DNA of 64,000 bases from assembly GCF_033568475.1 (NCBI RefSeq), contig NC_133121.1:133456375-133520374 (forward strand). The letters are read 5' to 3'. The translations under genes were made by a program, and so were the position numbers. The DNA comes from Henckelia pumila (Eukaryota; Streptophyta; Magnoliopsida; Lamiales; Gesneriaceae). The notes below the pieces were generated by a model. It was given only the letters and a program-made list of their open reading frames with translations. It did not search any database and was not told the DNA's origin. Shown here in pieces: positions 25,533 to 37,021 of the stretch. Numbering within the stretch: the first letter of the stretch is position 1; the number at the start of each line of letters is the position of its first letter.

Positions 25533-27307
25533 ATGTCTGCTTTCCTCAAAGTCTCAGCTTGTTTCGGTTCCCCATGACAATGGCTTCTTCTCTTATTTTC
25601 TCCCCCTCACATTCGCCTTCTTGCCGGGACTGAAGTTTTTCGTTTTATCTATCCTTCTCTTCTTCATCATAATTTGTTTCTTTAAACAATTTCAAGGTTG
25701 TAAAGGACTTGGTTGCAGCTTTTTTAAGCCAGCCTTCGCGCACATATCTTTTGCTCTCGCATCAGGTAGTTTCTTTCTTGTTTGTTTTCAAAAAGATCTC
25801 GTCTTTTTACGGATATTCTTTGATGGGTTTTTATTTTCTCCTTGTTTTTGTAATTCGGATGCAACATTTCTAAACCAGTGTGTGCGCGTTTGCGAGTACA
25901 CATGTCTTCGGTAATTTAAATGTAGAGAAGATAAGAGCTTGATGTTGGTTGGTGGCGGATGATGATTTTGACGATTTGATCCGTGAGAAACTCTGATAAT
26001 GACAAAGAAATCGATTTTTTATGTTTGCCTTTTGTTTTTTCCATGTTGGATTCTTTGTATCTCATATATCTTTTCTTACTTTTGTGGGAATTGTAGAATA
26101 TTGTTTGTCATTTCTCCTATCCCCACAATCCGATTTTGTGTGCTGCCTAATGTTCATTATCAAAAAATTTACTTTCGGCAGTTTATTTCAATCTTGCTTC
26201 GATATTCTTTTTTGAAATGCTTTGCCTCCATAAATGAAAATTCTCGTGAACAGGAAACGATTGAGTGATGTTAAAGTCGATGTTTTTGTGCAGAATCACA
26301 GATGCTTTGTTGAGTTGAATTTTTCAATCCCATTGATGTCTGTTACTCACAAAACGGCTTTATATTTATTTTTTTGAGCTGATTTTGTGACTTTTATCTA
26401 ATCTATTTCCTGATGCTGTTTATCCTAGGTTTTTCTACTATTCATATTTTGTTTTTACAGTTATGCTTTTCTTTTGCTTTTTTAGTGACTTTTGGATAAG
26501 CTTACAATATTCAGACTGCTAAATAGGCAATAGGTTTCACCATTTCAATGTTATTGGCTTCTTTAGTAACTTGCGTGCAGATTTTAACTATTGCAATCCA
26601 CCAATTTTACATTTATCATGTTTGGGATATTATGCAAAGTTGAAAAAGGAAGAAACATAATAGAAAACTAAGAGATGGGGTGTGAAGTTACCCACCCGCC
26701 ATGGAATTGTCTTTGCAGTCTATGATTGATGAAACTATGTTTTAATCGATGGCGCATCACACTAATAATATGGTGTTAAAGTCTTTACAGTATTATCAGG
26801 CCACCACCCACTAGCCTGATGCTTTGGAAAATTTGGTCTGTAACATATTATCATTGACTCATCGTAAGTGGTCACGAATTGGAATTCTGCAGACACAATC
26901 CCATTATAGTCCATACGGTGATATTAGTGGTCATTGATTGGTCTTTGTAGCTCAATCCGATCACATGCACGTGTACATTTTGGATATTAATCCCGGATAT
27001 ATATTTCTTGTTCTCCTTACAGGTGATAAGCACGTTTAAGTTTAAGTGCGGTTTACTTACTTGGATCTTGAACTTGAGAATGTGAGAAGTTGTTGATAAC
27101 AAACAAGGCTTATTTTCAACAATTTAAATTGATGTTTACCTTAGTTTTTTTAAAAAAAAACAAACAAACAAAACAGAAAACAAACAAATTGATGTTCAAC
27201 TTTTGTTTATGAAAATGTGCCAACTATTACTTCTTCTGCCTGTTAGTCACAAATTTTAGCAGGTCGATTTTCATTTACTTACATGTTCATTTCTACATAT
27301 TTCAGCT

Positions 27308-29409
27308 ATGCAGTGTACAAGCTATGTCCCTGTGTATTACCATGCAAAGGATCTTAATGTATGTGCGAATGGATTTTCATGGCACATATTTAATGGTGAT
27401 CACAATTATGCGGAGGCTCGAGGCACCAATGTATTGTTGCCGTCGTATACTCTGGAGCAGTATTTAGGTTATGACAAAGATGTAATGAGGCAGATAATTC
27501 AAAATCATGATGCCACATTCAGATTCCAGGTACATGTTTGCAAGCGTTCGATCTTTGAAGCAGAGACTGTATGGTCATGATGTCAGGGTTTGCATTCTTC
27601 CTTTTGTTTTGGAATTGTGGTATACAGTGAGGGAAGTCGTCTCCTTATTTTCTAAAAATTTGATTTATATCCCATATTTCACTACGTAGCTCACCTTCAT
27701 CTAAATCTTGTGAACATCCCTTAAATATTTTTTTACACGATATCCATTTTAAATGGCTGTATTTGCTATAAAAAAAAATTTATTGATAGTCGAAGTACTA
27801 TGTATTGATAGTCGATTCCTTTTGATTTAGAAATCATTACACCATTTTAGCACATTCTTTAACCAATGCTATAATTTGAGGTTTACATCAACTTTTTCTG
27901 TTGCTCTCTTAGGTGGCGGAGCTGCATCGCTTATATAGAAAGCAAACGGAGTTGATGGATGAAATCAAGAGCCGAGGAATCTTTACACAGTTGCAGTTAC
28001 AGACATTGGAGTCGAATCATACTTTGTCTCAATCCCAATCTCATAGTTGCAAGACTCTGCTGCCACATGCTACAAGTTGCCTCATTGAAGATTCTCCACA
28101 TGTCAAAATGCCTATGTTATCTGCAGATGATGTTCAGAAACGACCATTTTTTGTTGCTGGGAAACTTCACGAAACTACTACAGTAAAATCCAGCTCTTTT
28201 CTTACAAAAACCAGTTTTAGTGGAATCAAAGCACCCCCTTTTCAAAGCAAGAGACACGATATAAAAATTTTGGATCTTGAAATTCCAGCTTATCCGTTCC
28301 ATGATAGTGGAAAGGAGCGGTTTGAATATGAAAGTTGCACTGCTCATCCTGTAATTCCCGACGTTCATCCTCCGAACAAAACGAGATACTTGATTGACTT
28401 GAATGAACCCGCATTTCTTGGATCGATGACGTCAAGTTCCTCTGTTCCTTTTCAACCTTGTGGTGACAACATCGTAAATGGTAACTCAAGTTTTTATGGA
28501 GAGGAAGCAAAACCAGAACATGTACTTTATAAACGCTATGGAGTTGTAAACTGCGAAGGGAGCTCTGCTGAAAAAACATCATCTTTGGATATTGATTTAA
28601 ATTCTACACCCCTCAGTTGTATATCGGAGACCGATATTACTTTTGAAAGCATCGAGAACATAAATGAGGAAATTAAAGTTGGAGATTCTGACAATGATGG
28701 AATGATATCTGTTAAGGAGATGAACTTGGAGGCTCATGCAAGCACAGAGAATAAGGAGATGAACTTGGAGGCTCATGCAAGCACAGAGATTGAGCTTTCT
28801 TCTTCTATAGGAAATTCCACGTACATTCCAATGAAGACCCCTCTTTTTTCCAAACAAGTTGAGGGAGAATCAACCATGGAACTCGATATGATTGGAGCAG
28901 AAACTTTAGTTCTGATTTCTACATTGAGGAATGAACAGTATAAGAAGAATTCAAGCTCAGAGCCAGCGGGAAACTCGAACAAAACTCTATATTGGTTTGC
29001 TGACATAATTGCTTCTGTTGATCAAGAAACAGAGGTTTTCGCAACGGACCAATCTCTCCAACAAGCTGGGCATAATGTTCATGTCAAGGAGGAGAAAGAA
29101 GCTGATAAAATAACAGGTTCGTTTAACAGGGACCGTGTAAACAGAAAAAAGCAGCACAAACACTCCCGGAAAATATGTTTACTGAGAAGAAATGCCAGCA
29201 AGAATACATGTGCTACAACAGGCAAATGTTGCAAATTACAACATTTGGATGTCATTCAAAAATCACTTGACTCGAAATTGAGGCATCTTCCTGCAGGTAA
29301 CCATGATAAACAGGGATTTCTTCCAAAGTGCTTGGACGGTTGGGGGAAGATAAGAAAACGTCGAGACGCCCCTAGACGTCGAGCTAGTAAATTTCTAGTC
29401 ATCAGCTGA
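27308..29409 (+). CDS. DUF863 family protein
   Basis: Coding exons 27308-27529 and 27913-29409 (donor GTACAT, acceptor CTCTTAG, phase 0) give 572 aa. The N-terminal block MQCTSYVPVYYHAKDLN, then YLGYDKDVMRQIIQNHDATF and VAELHRLYRKQTELMDEI across the splice, is the conserved head of the plant DUF863 family. The C-terminus has a basic nuclear-type stretch (GKIRKRRDAPRRRASK) and the tryptophan-glycine motif DGWGKIRKRR. Two DLN-type EAR-like motifs are visible: YLIDLNEP near residue 234 and SLDIDLN near 300. Residues 342-367 are a 13-residue tandem duplication. The family's molecular role is not established; basic and EAR-like motifs suggest a nuclear regulator (inference). A 5' UTR intron of about 1.54 kb (25765-27305) precedes the ATG exon. 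Confidence 0.88.
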
Positions 29410-29844
29410 GTCAGTTAACGTTGAGGGAAAGAGGTGAAATTCTTGATTCACTGTGCGCTAAAATGTGCTAGCTCAACACTGTTAGTTTGTCAGGATTCTG
29501 GGGTAGTTTGTGAAATGAATATTCTTGTAAATAAAAAATGATGATCGCTAAAGAACTTGTCAAGAACTCCTTATTTATTGATAAGCTTTGTAGCATTGCC
29601 TTGATTTCTAACCAAAATGTGTTGTGCGTTCTTATTAAGTCAGATCCTATACAAATATAAGTGGACGCTAACGAAAAATGATAGAAATTACTGGTAAATT
29701 ATTTAGTACAATTTGTTATATGATGTATGACAAATATAAGCAAGAAAAATTACTTCTTGATTGTTGACATCGTAAACTTTGTTTACAACCACCAAAAACA
29801 TTAATGAATACATATCATTGGTGTTGGGTGCATAGATATGCTAC
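29410..29844. other. 3' region of the DUF863 gene up to the copia insertion
   Basis: Presumed 3' UTR (AATAAAAAATG at about 29530 could serve as a poly-A signal) and short AT-rich spacer. No other feature. Confidence 0.5.
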
Positions 29845-30423
29845 TGTTATATCTAAGCGCACACACGATTGCAATATACCAGCCAAAAACCAAATAACAA
29901 CAACAGCAATATGACTACGCAAATCAGCAAGAACACAAACAAATGAGAGACACAAGATTTACTTGGTTCGGATCATAGATCCTACATCCAAGGTTCTGGG
30001 TTATCACCCATATGAATTAACTAATGATCAAATCGATATCACATTCAATACAATCCACTCTTCACGATAACCACAAGCTATAAAACAGAAACTCGTGTTA
30101 TGCGTAAACAAGAACTAGCAAGCACAATATCTTCCAATTTCTAGCTGCTATCAGACGTCAGAGATCAACAATCCAGAAGATTTGCCTTTAGTGTTCTTTA
30201 GGGATTTGAACGAGAGAGAGAGAGAGAGCAATCCTTGATCGTATATTCTGCACTTGTGTGTCTGCTACTCTAACTCGATCCAGCTGCTTAATTAGGAACT
30301 AACACAGTTAATTAACCGTCCTAACTAACTAATAGCTCCTGGCCGTTGGATCAAGCTACTTTCTTGTTGACCAATCTCAGCCACCAATTGTAACTTAATG
30401 CAGAGTCAACAATAGTCTTCACA
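29845..30423 (-). repeat. 3' LTR of the Tork-type copia element
   Basis: 579 bp, TG...CA on the plus strand. Contains a (GA)n run at about 30210-30229. It differs from the other LTR by scattered substitutions and an 11-12 bp stretch present here (around 30116-30128). Confidence 0.93.
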
Positions 30424-30495
30424 AATCTCCACCTTTGACTTGATTCAGTTGCATCTCTAGTGAATCCAATGAGTTCCCATTTTACTTCTGTTTGA

Positions 30496-33400
30496 TTACT
30501 CCACCAGTTTTAGCAAGCTCAAAGCTTGATTGAGTTTGCTCACAGTAACTACTTTGGTTAGCATGTCTGCTGGATTTATCAGGGTATCAATTTTCTGAAT
30601 GTTAACAAAACCTTTTGAAATGATGTCCCTCACAAAATGCAACCTCATATCTATATGTTTTGTTCTCTCATGAAAGACCGCATTTTTGGACAAGTGAATT
30701 GCACTTTGTGAATCACAATAGACAGTAACATGCTTCTGTTCTAGACCCATTTCAGCAGCCAACCCAGCAATCCAAAGTCCTTCTTTAACAGCTTCTGTTA
30801 AGATGATGTATTCAGCTTCAGTTGTAGATAAGGTCACAACATTCTGTAGATGTGACTTTCAACTTACTACATTTCCTCCTACAGTGAATACATAACCTGA
30901 AACTGATCTTCTCTTGTCAAGATCACCTGCATAGTCAGAGTCACAATAGCCATTGACTTCACAAGTATTTATAGCTTCTCTTGAGTATTTTAACTTCAAT
31001 TTAGTAGACCCTCTCAAGTATCTCAATAACCATCTAACTGCTTGCCAATGCTCTCGACTTGGTTTACTCATGAATCAGCTTACTAGTCCCAAAGCATATG
31101 ATATATCAGGTCTTGTTGAGATCATCATGTACATGATACTCCCTATTGCATTTGAGTAAGGAATATTTTTCATGTAAACAGCCTCAATCTCCTCTCGTTC
31201 TTCCTTGACTGCTTTTAACTTGAAATGAGCCCCAATAGGAGTATTTACTGACTTTGCTTCTTCAATTTTAAAGAGATTCAATATTTTGTCAGCATATCTT
31301 TCTTGTGACAGAAACAAAGTCTTATGCTGTCTATCTCTCATGATTTCAACCCCCAGGATTTTCTTTGCTGCTCCAAGATCCTTCATTTCAAACTCCTTAT
31401 TGAGTTGTTTCTTTAGATATTCAATTTCCTTGGAATCTCTGCAGGCTATAAGCATGTCATCCACGTAGATCAATAGATAGATATACATTTGATTTTTAAG
31501 CTGCTTGAGATAAACACAACAATCAAATTTTGATCTGTTATACCCTTGTAGCAACATGAAGTCATCAAACCTTTTGTACCATTGCCTAGGTGATTGTTTA
31601 AGTCCATAGAGTGACTTCTGTAACAAGCACACCTTTTCAGATTGTTGATGAACTTCAAAGCCTTTTGGTTGTGTCATGAGAATCTGCTCTTCAAGGCTTC
31701 CGTGCAAAAAAGCTGTTTTTACATCTAACTGTTCTAACTCCAGGTCTTGTATAGCAGTGATAGCAAGTAGAATTCTGATGGAAGAGTGTTTGACCACAGG
31801 GGAGAACACTTCAGTATAATCAATTCCTTCAACTTGAGAGAAACTTTTTGCAACTAGTCTAGCCTTAAACCTTGGTTGTTCAACTCCTGGTACTCCTGGT
31901 TTTCTTTTAAATATCCACTTACAGCCAATCACTCTTTTGTCTTTTGGCTTATCAACCAATACCCATGTGTTGTTCTTGATTAAAGACTTAAACTCATCTT
32001 GCATAGCTCTTTTCCACAAAATACTGTTTTTACTCTTCATAACCTCTTCATAGGAAGTTGGCTCTTCCAAGTCCATTAATTCAGCAACATTCAGAGCAAA
32101 AGCTGTGAAATCAGATGATGTAAACCTCGATGGCAGCTTAATGTCTCTTCTGACTCTATCTCTTGCAAGCAAATATTCACTCAGATACTGGTCCTGTTCA
32201 AGCTGTTTATCCTCTTCATTTCTGTTAGCATCCATCATCTCAGTGACTTGGTCTTGACTATGATTCTTAGTATGACTCAAATCATAGAAGTCTTCAGGTT
32301 CATTTAGATCAGCTCCACCTTCATTCTGAACTGTTGTAGCATCCAATGTCTGTACCTGATCTCTTATCTGTGAATCCTGCTCAGCTTGATTAGAGCTGGC
32401 TGGCTTTGTGACATTGTTGTTAGTCTTATAAAAAACAGCTTCATTAAATATCACATCCCTACTAATGATACATTTTAGATCATCTAAAAGCCAGACCCTA
32501 TAATCCTTAATTCCAGTGGGGTAACCTAAGAAAATTCCCTTCTTTGCTCTAGGACTCAACTTTCCTTGATTGGTATGAACATACACACTACAACCAAACG
32601 TTCTTAGGTGTTTATAGTTTGGTTTCATGTTAGACCATTTGAATTATGGTACCAAAAATTCAATGGCAGAGGAGGGTGACAAATTGATTAGGTAACAAGC
32701 TGTGGAAGCTGCCTCTGCCCAGAATTTTTGTGGCAAACCACTCTCACTAAGCATGCATCTAACTTTATTCATAATTGTTCTATTCATGCGTTCTGTAACT
32801 CCATTTTGTTGTGGAGTGTAGGTGCAAGTCCTATGTCTTGCAATACCATTTCAAGCACAATAATCATCAAAATCATGGTTGCAAAATTCCAAGCCATTAT
32901 TAGTTCTCAAGGTCTTTATTTTATTTCCAGATTGATTTTCTACTAAGTTTTTCCATTCTTTAAACTTACTAAAAGCTTGATCTTTGGTTTTAAGAAAATA
33001 AATCCAGACCTTTTGAGAATAGTCATCAATTAAGGAAATAAAGTATTGACACTTTGATAAGGATAGTGTTACCTATGGAGAGCCCCAAAGATCAGCATGG
33101 ATATACTCCAGTGGTGATTTTGTGTTGTGAGTTGCTGTATTGAACCTTAATCTATGTGTTTTCCCTAGTACACAGCTCTCACAAAAATCCAGATTGGTTA
33201 TCTGACTCTGATCCAGAAAACCCTGTTTGCTTAATTCTTGAAGCCCTTTCAAACTCATATGACCGAGTCTTTGATGCCATAATAATGTATGATTCTTATC
33301 AGTTGTAGTCACATTGATTTCAGATGACAGTGTTGTTCCTTGGAGTACATACAACCCCTGCCTTAGACTTGCCTTCATTATTACCAGTGAGCCCTTAATC

Positions 33401-34548
33401 ACCTTCAAGGAGTCATTTTGAGCCTTAAAGCTTAGCCCCTTATTATTCAAAGTACCTAAGGAGATCAAATTTCTCTTCAAGTCTGGAATATACCTTACAT
33501 CTCTTAGGATTTTAATAGAGCCATCCCACATTCTTAGCTTGATTGAACCAATCCTTGAGATTTTACATGATTGATTATTTCCAAGAAGCACATATCCAGT
33601 GTCAACTTCATGAAGGTCATTGAACCAATCTCTTCTAGGGGACATATGGTATGAACACCCTGAGTCTAGTATCCATTCCTCCTTAGTTTCCTCAGTGGAG
33701 ATGGTAAGGACTTCAGCTTCTTCATATCTTTGAAGTATATTTGCTGTGTCAAGATTAGATGTAGTTTCCTGTCCCTGACCTGTCTTCCTTAAAGGGCAGA
33801 ACCTTCTGATGTGACCCTCTTTTTTGCAAGACCAACATGTCCTTCTTGGTCTCGATTTAGATCTAGATTTGGATCTCCATCTGTTAGGCTGCCCCTTTCT
33901 CTCCACTGACCTGCCTCTTACTGTCAAGCCTACTCCAGCTGGTTTTTGAAGCTTTTCATTAGCTTTCAAATCTAGTTCCTTGGAATAGGCAGCTCCTGAA
34001 ACTTCTTCAAGAGTTAATGTCTCCCTACCATACTTCAAGGTATCCCTCAGTTGGTCAAAGGCTTTTGGCAGTGAGTTTAGGAGGAATATTGTTTGGTCTT
34101 CTTCATCTATCTTTACCTCCATATTCTCAAGATCCGATAATAGCTTTGTAAACTCATCAATGTTCTCATCAATGGACTTATTTTCATCCATTTTGTAGCT
34201 GTAAAACTTCTGCTTCAAATAAATTTTGTTCGGTAATGCCTTTGTCATGTATAGTTGCTCCAGTTTGAGCCACATATCAGCTGTTGTTCTCTCCCTTACT
34301 ACCTTCCTTAGAATCTGATCACTTAGGCTCAAGACTATAGTGTTTCTAGCCTTCGTCAAGATCTCAGACTTATTTTCTTTGGAATCTGGAATCTTGGATT
34401 CTCCAAGCAGTGCATTATCTAAGCCTAGATTACCTAAATGTGCAATCATTTTTTCCCTCCATAGATTGAAGTCATTTTTTCCATCAAACTTCTCCACTTC
34501 AAATCTTGATGAAGACATCGATAAGGAATGTCTCTGGCCAGTAGACAT
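30496..34548 (-). pseudogene. Broken gag-pol of the Tork-type copia element
   Basis: Gag-protease is open from 34548 to 33073. It has a Tnt1-like start (FEVEKFDGKNDFNLWREKM), one zinc knuckle CWSCKKEGHIRRFC, protease WILDSGCSYHM and a pre-integrase LWHQRLGHMS. A TAG at 33073-33075 stops it. The integrase continues in the same frame with further stops (a TGA and a TAA) down to about 32630, and the middle catalytic Asp reads Asn (RTNNGLEF). RT and connection domains are open from 32628 to 31075 (VKTAFLHG, YGLKQSPRQWY, YVDDM). A stop, then RNase H segments 31071-30859 and 30837-30496 (STTEAEY, HIDMRLHFVRD). Five or so interruptions make it non-autonomous. I see substitutions rather than large deletions. 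Confidence 0.9.
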
Positions 34549-34666
34549 TCTTTTACGGATTGTTCACCCAAGAATAAAACGAAAAGAAGATTTGGAAACC
34601 TTGTTGCCGAGGGAAAAAAACTTTAACCACAGATCAGATTCTTTGCCCCAAGATTTTATCCTTGAG

Positions 34667-34678
34667 GCTCTGATACCA
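34667..34678 (-). other. Primer binding site, initiator tRNA-Met type
   Basis: Minus strand reads TGGTATCAGAGC two bases inside the 5' LTR, the usual plant tRNA-Met primer site. Confidence 0.9.
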
Positions 34679-34680
34679 CT

Positions 34681-35247
34681 TGTTATATCTAAGCGCACAC
34701 ACGATTGCAATATACCAGCCAAGAACCAAATAACAACAACAGCAATATGACTACGCAAATCAGCAAGAACACAAACAAACGAGAGACACAAGATTTACTT
34801 GGTTCGGATCATAGATCCTACATCCAAGGTTCTGGGTTATCACCCATATGAATTCACTAATGATCAAATCGATATCACGTTCAATACAATCCACTCTTCA
34901 CGATAACCACAAGCTATAAAACAGAAACTCGTGTTATGCGTAAACAAGAATACTTCCAATTTCTAGCTGTTATCAGACGTCAGAGATCAACAATCCAGAA
35001 GATTTGCCTTTAGTGTTCTTTAGGGATTTGAACGAGAGAGAAAGAGAGAGAGAAATCCTTGATCGTATATTCTGCACTTGTGTGTCTACTACTCTAACTC
35101 GATCCAGCTGCTTAATTAGGAATTACCACAGTTAATTAACCGTCCTAACTAACTAATAGCTCCTGGCCATTGGATCAAGCTACTTTCTTGTTGACCAATC
35201 TCAGCCACCAATTGTAACTTAATGCAGAGTCAACAATAGTCTTCACA
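34681..35247 (-). repeat. 5' LTR of the Tork-type copia element
   Basis: 567 bp, same ends as the copy at 29845-30423 and near identical to it. Adjoins the primer binding site on its left. Confidence 0.93.
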
Positions 35248-35652
35248 GCTACACATGATGATGAGAGATGTATATTGTGCTAATTACCATTGGATTATTA
35301 TGTATGCATAAGATGTTCTTGCATATGAACCACATATGATTTTTTAATAATCCAATTATAATTAACACATGATATCTATTATCAATCTATTATCTATTAC
35401 TCTATTACTATTATAAATATATGAGTTTCAACTGTGAATTTTTTAATTTGTCATTATGTATTTTACATAATATTAATTAAATATTTTGTCATTTTCAATG
35501 TATTTTTTAGTTTTCCCTTTCATTTTCTAGATTAGTCTAGAATAATTAATTTTTTATTTCCAATGTATTTGTTGGCTTTTCCTTTCATTTTCTACATTAG
35601 TCTAGAGTAATTAATTTTTTTATTAATTGTTAACATTTAATTCATGTCTAAA

Positions 35653-35654
<2 letters not shown>

Positions 35655-35689
<35 letters not shown>
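35655..35689. repeat. (TAA)n microsatellite
   Basis: About eleven TAA repeats at the variable point of the tandem unit. The same point in the other units holds shorter or longer runs. Confidence 0.9.
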
Positions 35690-35969
35690 TTTTTTTATTT
35701 TTCCTTTCATTTTCTAGATTAGTCTAGAGTAATTAATTTTTTTTATTTGTTAACATTTAATTTATGTCTTAAATTAAAAAAAATTATTTAATTAAAATTT
35801 ATCTTAAATTTTGTATCTATTTGCTTATTCAAAGTAAATTAATTGTTAAATTTAATTCATTTCCTAAACTAAAAAAATTATTATATCTATTATCTATTTC
35901 TATTTATATTACTACTATTATAAATATATGAGTTTCAATTGTGAATTTTCTAATTTGATCTTATGTAAG

Positions 35970-36321
35970 CTAGCTCAATGGTACCAGGAATCATAAAACT
36001 TTGTATTTAAGTCTGGGGTACAAGGTTCGATTCCTGGGGATCACAAAAAACTCCCTACTAGGGGGAGAAGGTCATGAGTGTGATGCCCGTCAAACCATAT
36101 GGTCCGAGCCCATGCTATAGGCTGGGGAGGGATGCGGTGGAAGGACGTGGGTCGTTACATAAAAGGGCGCCCTTTTTTTGTAATGGACTGGGTTGGCCCA
36201 GCCATTCTTTCACTCATGGTCTTCTCCCCCCTGGTGGGGAGTTTTTGCCTTCCCCGGGAATCGAACATTGTACCCCAGGCTTAAATACAAAGTTTTATGA
36301 TTCCTGGTACCATTGAGCTAG
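35970..36321. mobile_element. Inverted pair of tRNA-like SINE heads (foldback element)
   Basis: A 352-bp GC-richer insertion whose ends are inverted copies: CTAGCTCAATGGTACCAGGA at the left and its complement at the right. The arms are about 105 bp each. Each begins with an A-box-like TAGCTCAATGG (35971-35981) followed 43 bp later by a B-box-like GGTTCGATTCC (36024-36034; TGTTCGATTCC in the right arm), the two internal promoter boxes of tRNA genes. No target duplication is visible, and about 20 bp of the host repeat unit are missing at the site. It could be two SINEs head to head or a foldback element that captured a tRNA-like sequence. Confidence 0.6.
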
Positions 36322-36974
36322 ATATTTTGTCATTTCCAATGTATTTTTTGGTTTTTCCTTTCATTTTATAGATTAGTCTAGAATAATTAATTTGTCATTT
36401 CCGATGTATTTTTTGGTTTTTTCTTTCATTTTTTACATTAGTCTAGAGTAATTAATTTTTTTATTAATTGTTAATATTTAATTTATATATTAAATTAATA
36501 ATAATATTTTATGATTTTTTCTTTTATTTTCTAGATTAGTCTAGAGTAATTAATTTTTTTATTATTTGTTAACATTTAATTCATGTCTTAAATTAAAAAA
36601 AATTATTTAATTAAAATTTATCTTAAATTTTGTATCTATTTACTTATTCAAAGTAAATTAATTGTTAAATTTAATTCATTTCCTAAAATAAAAAAATTAT
36701 TATATCTATTATCTATTATCTATTACTCTATTATAAATATATGATTTTCAATTGTTAATTTTCTAATTTGCCCTTATGTATTTTACATAATATTAATTAA
36801 ATATTTTGTCATTTCCAATGTATATTTTGGTTTTCCCTTTCATTTTTTAGATTAGTCTAGAATAATTAATTTGTCATTTCCAATGTATTTTTTGGTTTTT
36901 CCTTTCATTTTCTATATTAGTCTAGAGTAATTAATTTTTTTATTAATTGTTAACATTTAATTCATGTCTTAAAT

Positions 36975-36980
36975 TAATAA

Positions 36981-37021
<41 letters not shown>
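36975..37021. repeat. (TAA)n microsatellite
   Basis: About fifteen TAA repeats, the longest run at this point of the ~490-bp units. Confidence 0.85.

Larger units (their letters stand above)
29845..35247 (-). mobile_element. Ty1-copia retrotransposon, Tork/Tnt1 type, full length but decayed
   Basis: Two LTRs (29845-30423 and 34681-35247) of the form TGTTATATCT ... GTCTTCACA bound 5403 bp. The flanking 5 bp are identical: GCTAC at 29840-29844 and 35248-35252. The element reads on the minus strand: the primer binding site lies next to the right LTR, and a purine tract (AAGTCAAAGGTGGAGATT) abuts the left one. Domain order Gag, protease, integrase, reverse transcriptase, RNase H is copia-type. 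It sits about 430 bp past the DUF863 stop codon. Confidence 0.93.

Noticed and set aside
35971-36040. tRNA gene
   Set aside because: Box spacing is plausible but no acceptor stem pairs, and the inverted second copy points to a mobile element.
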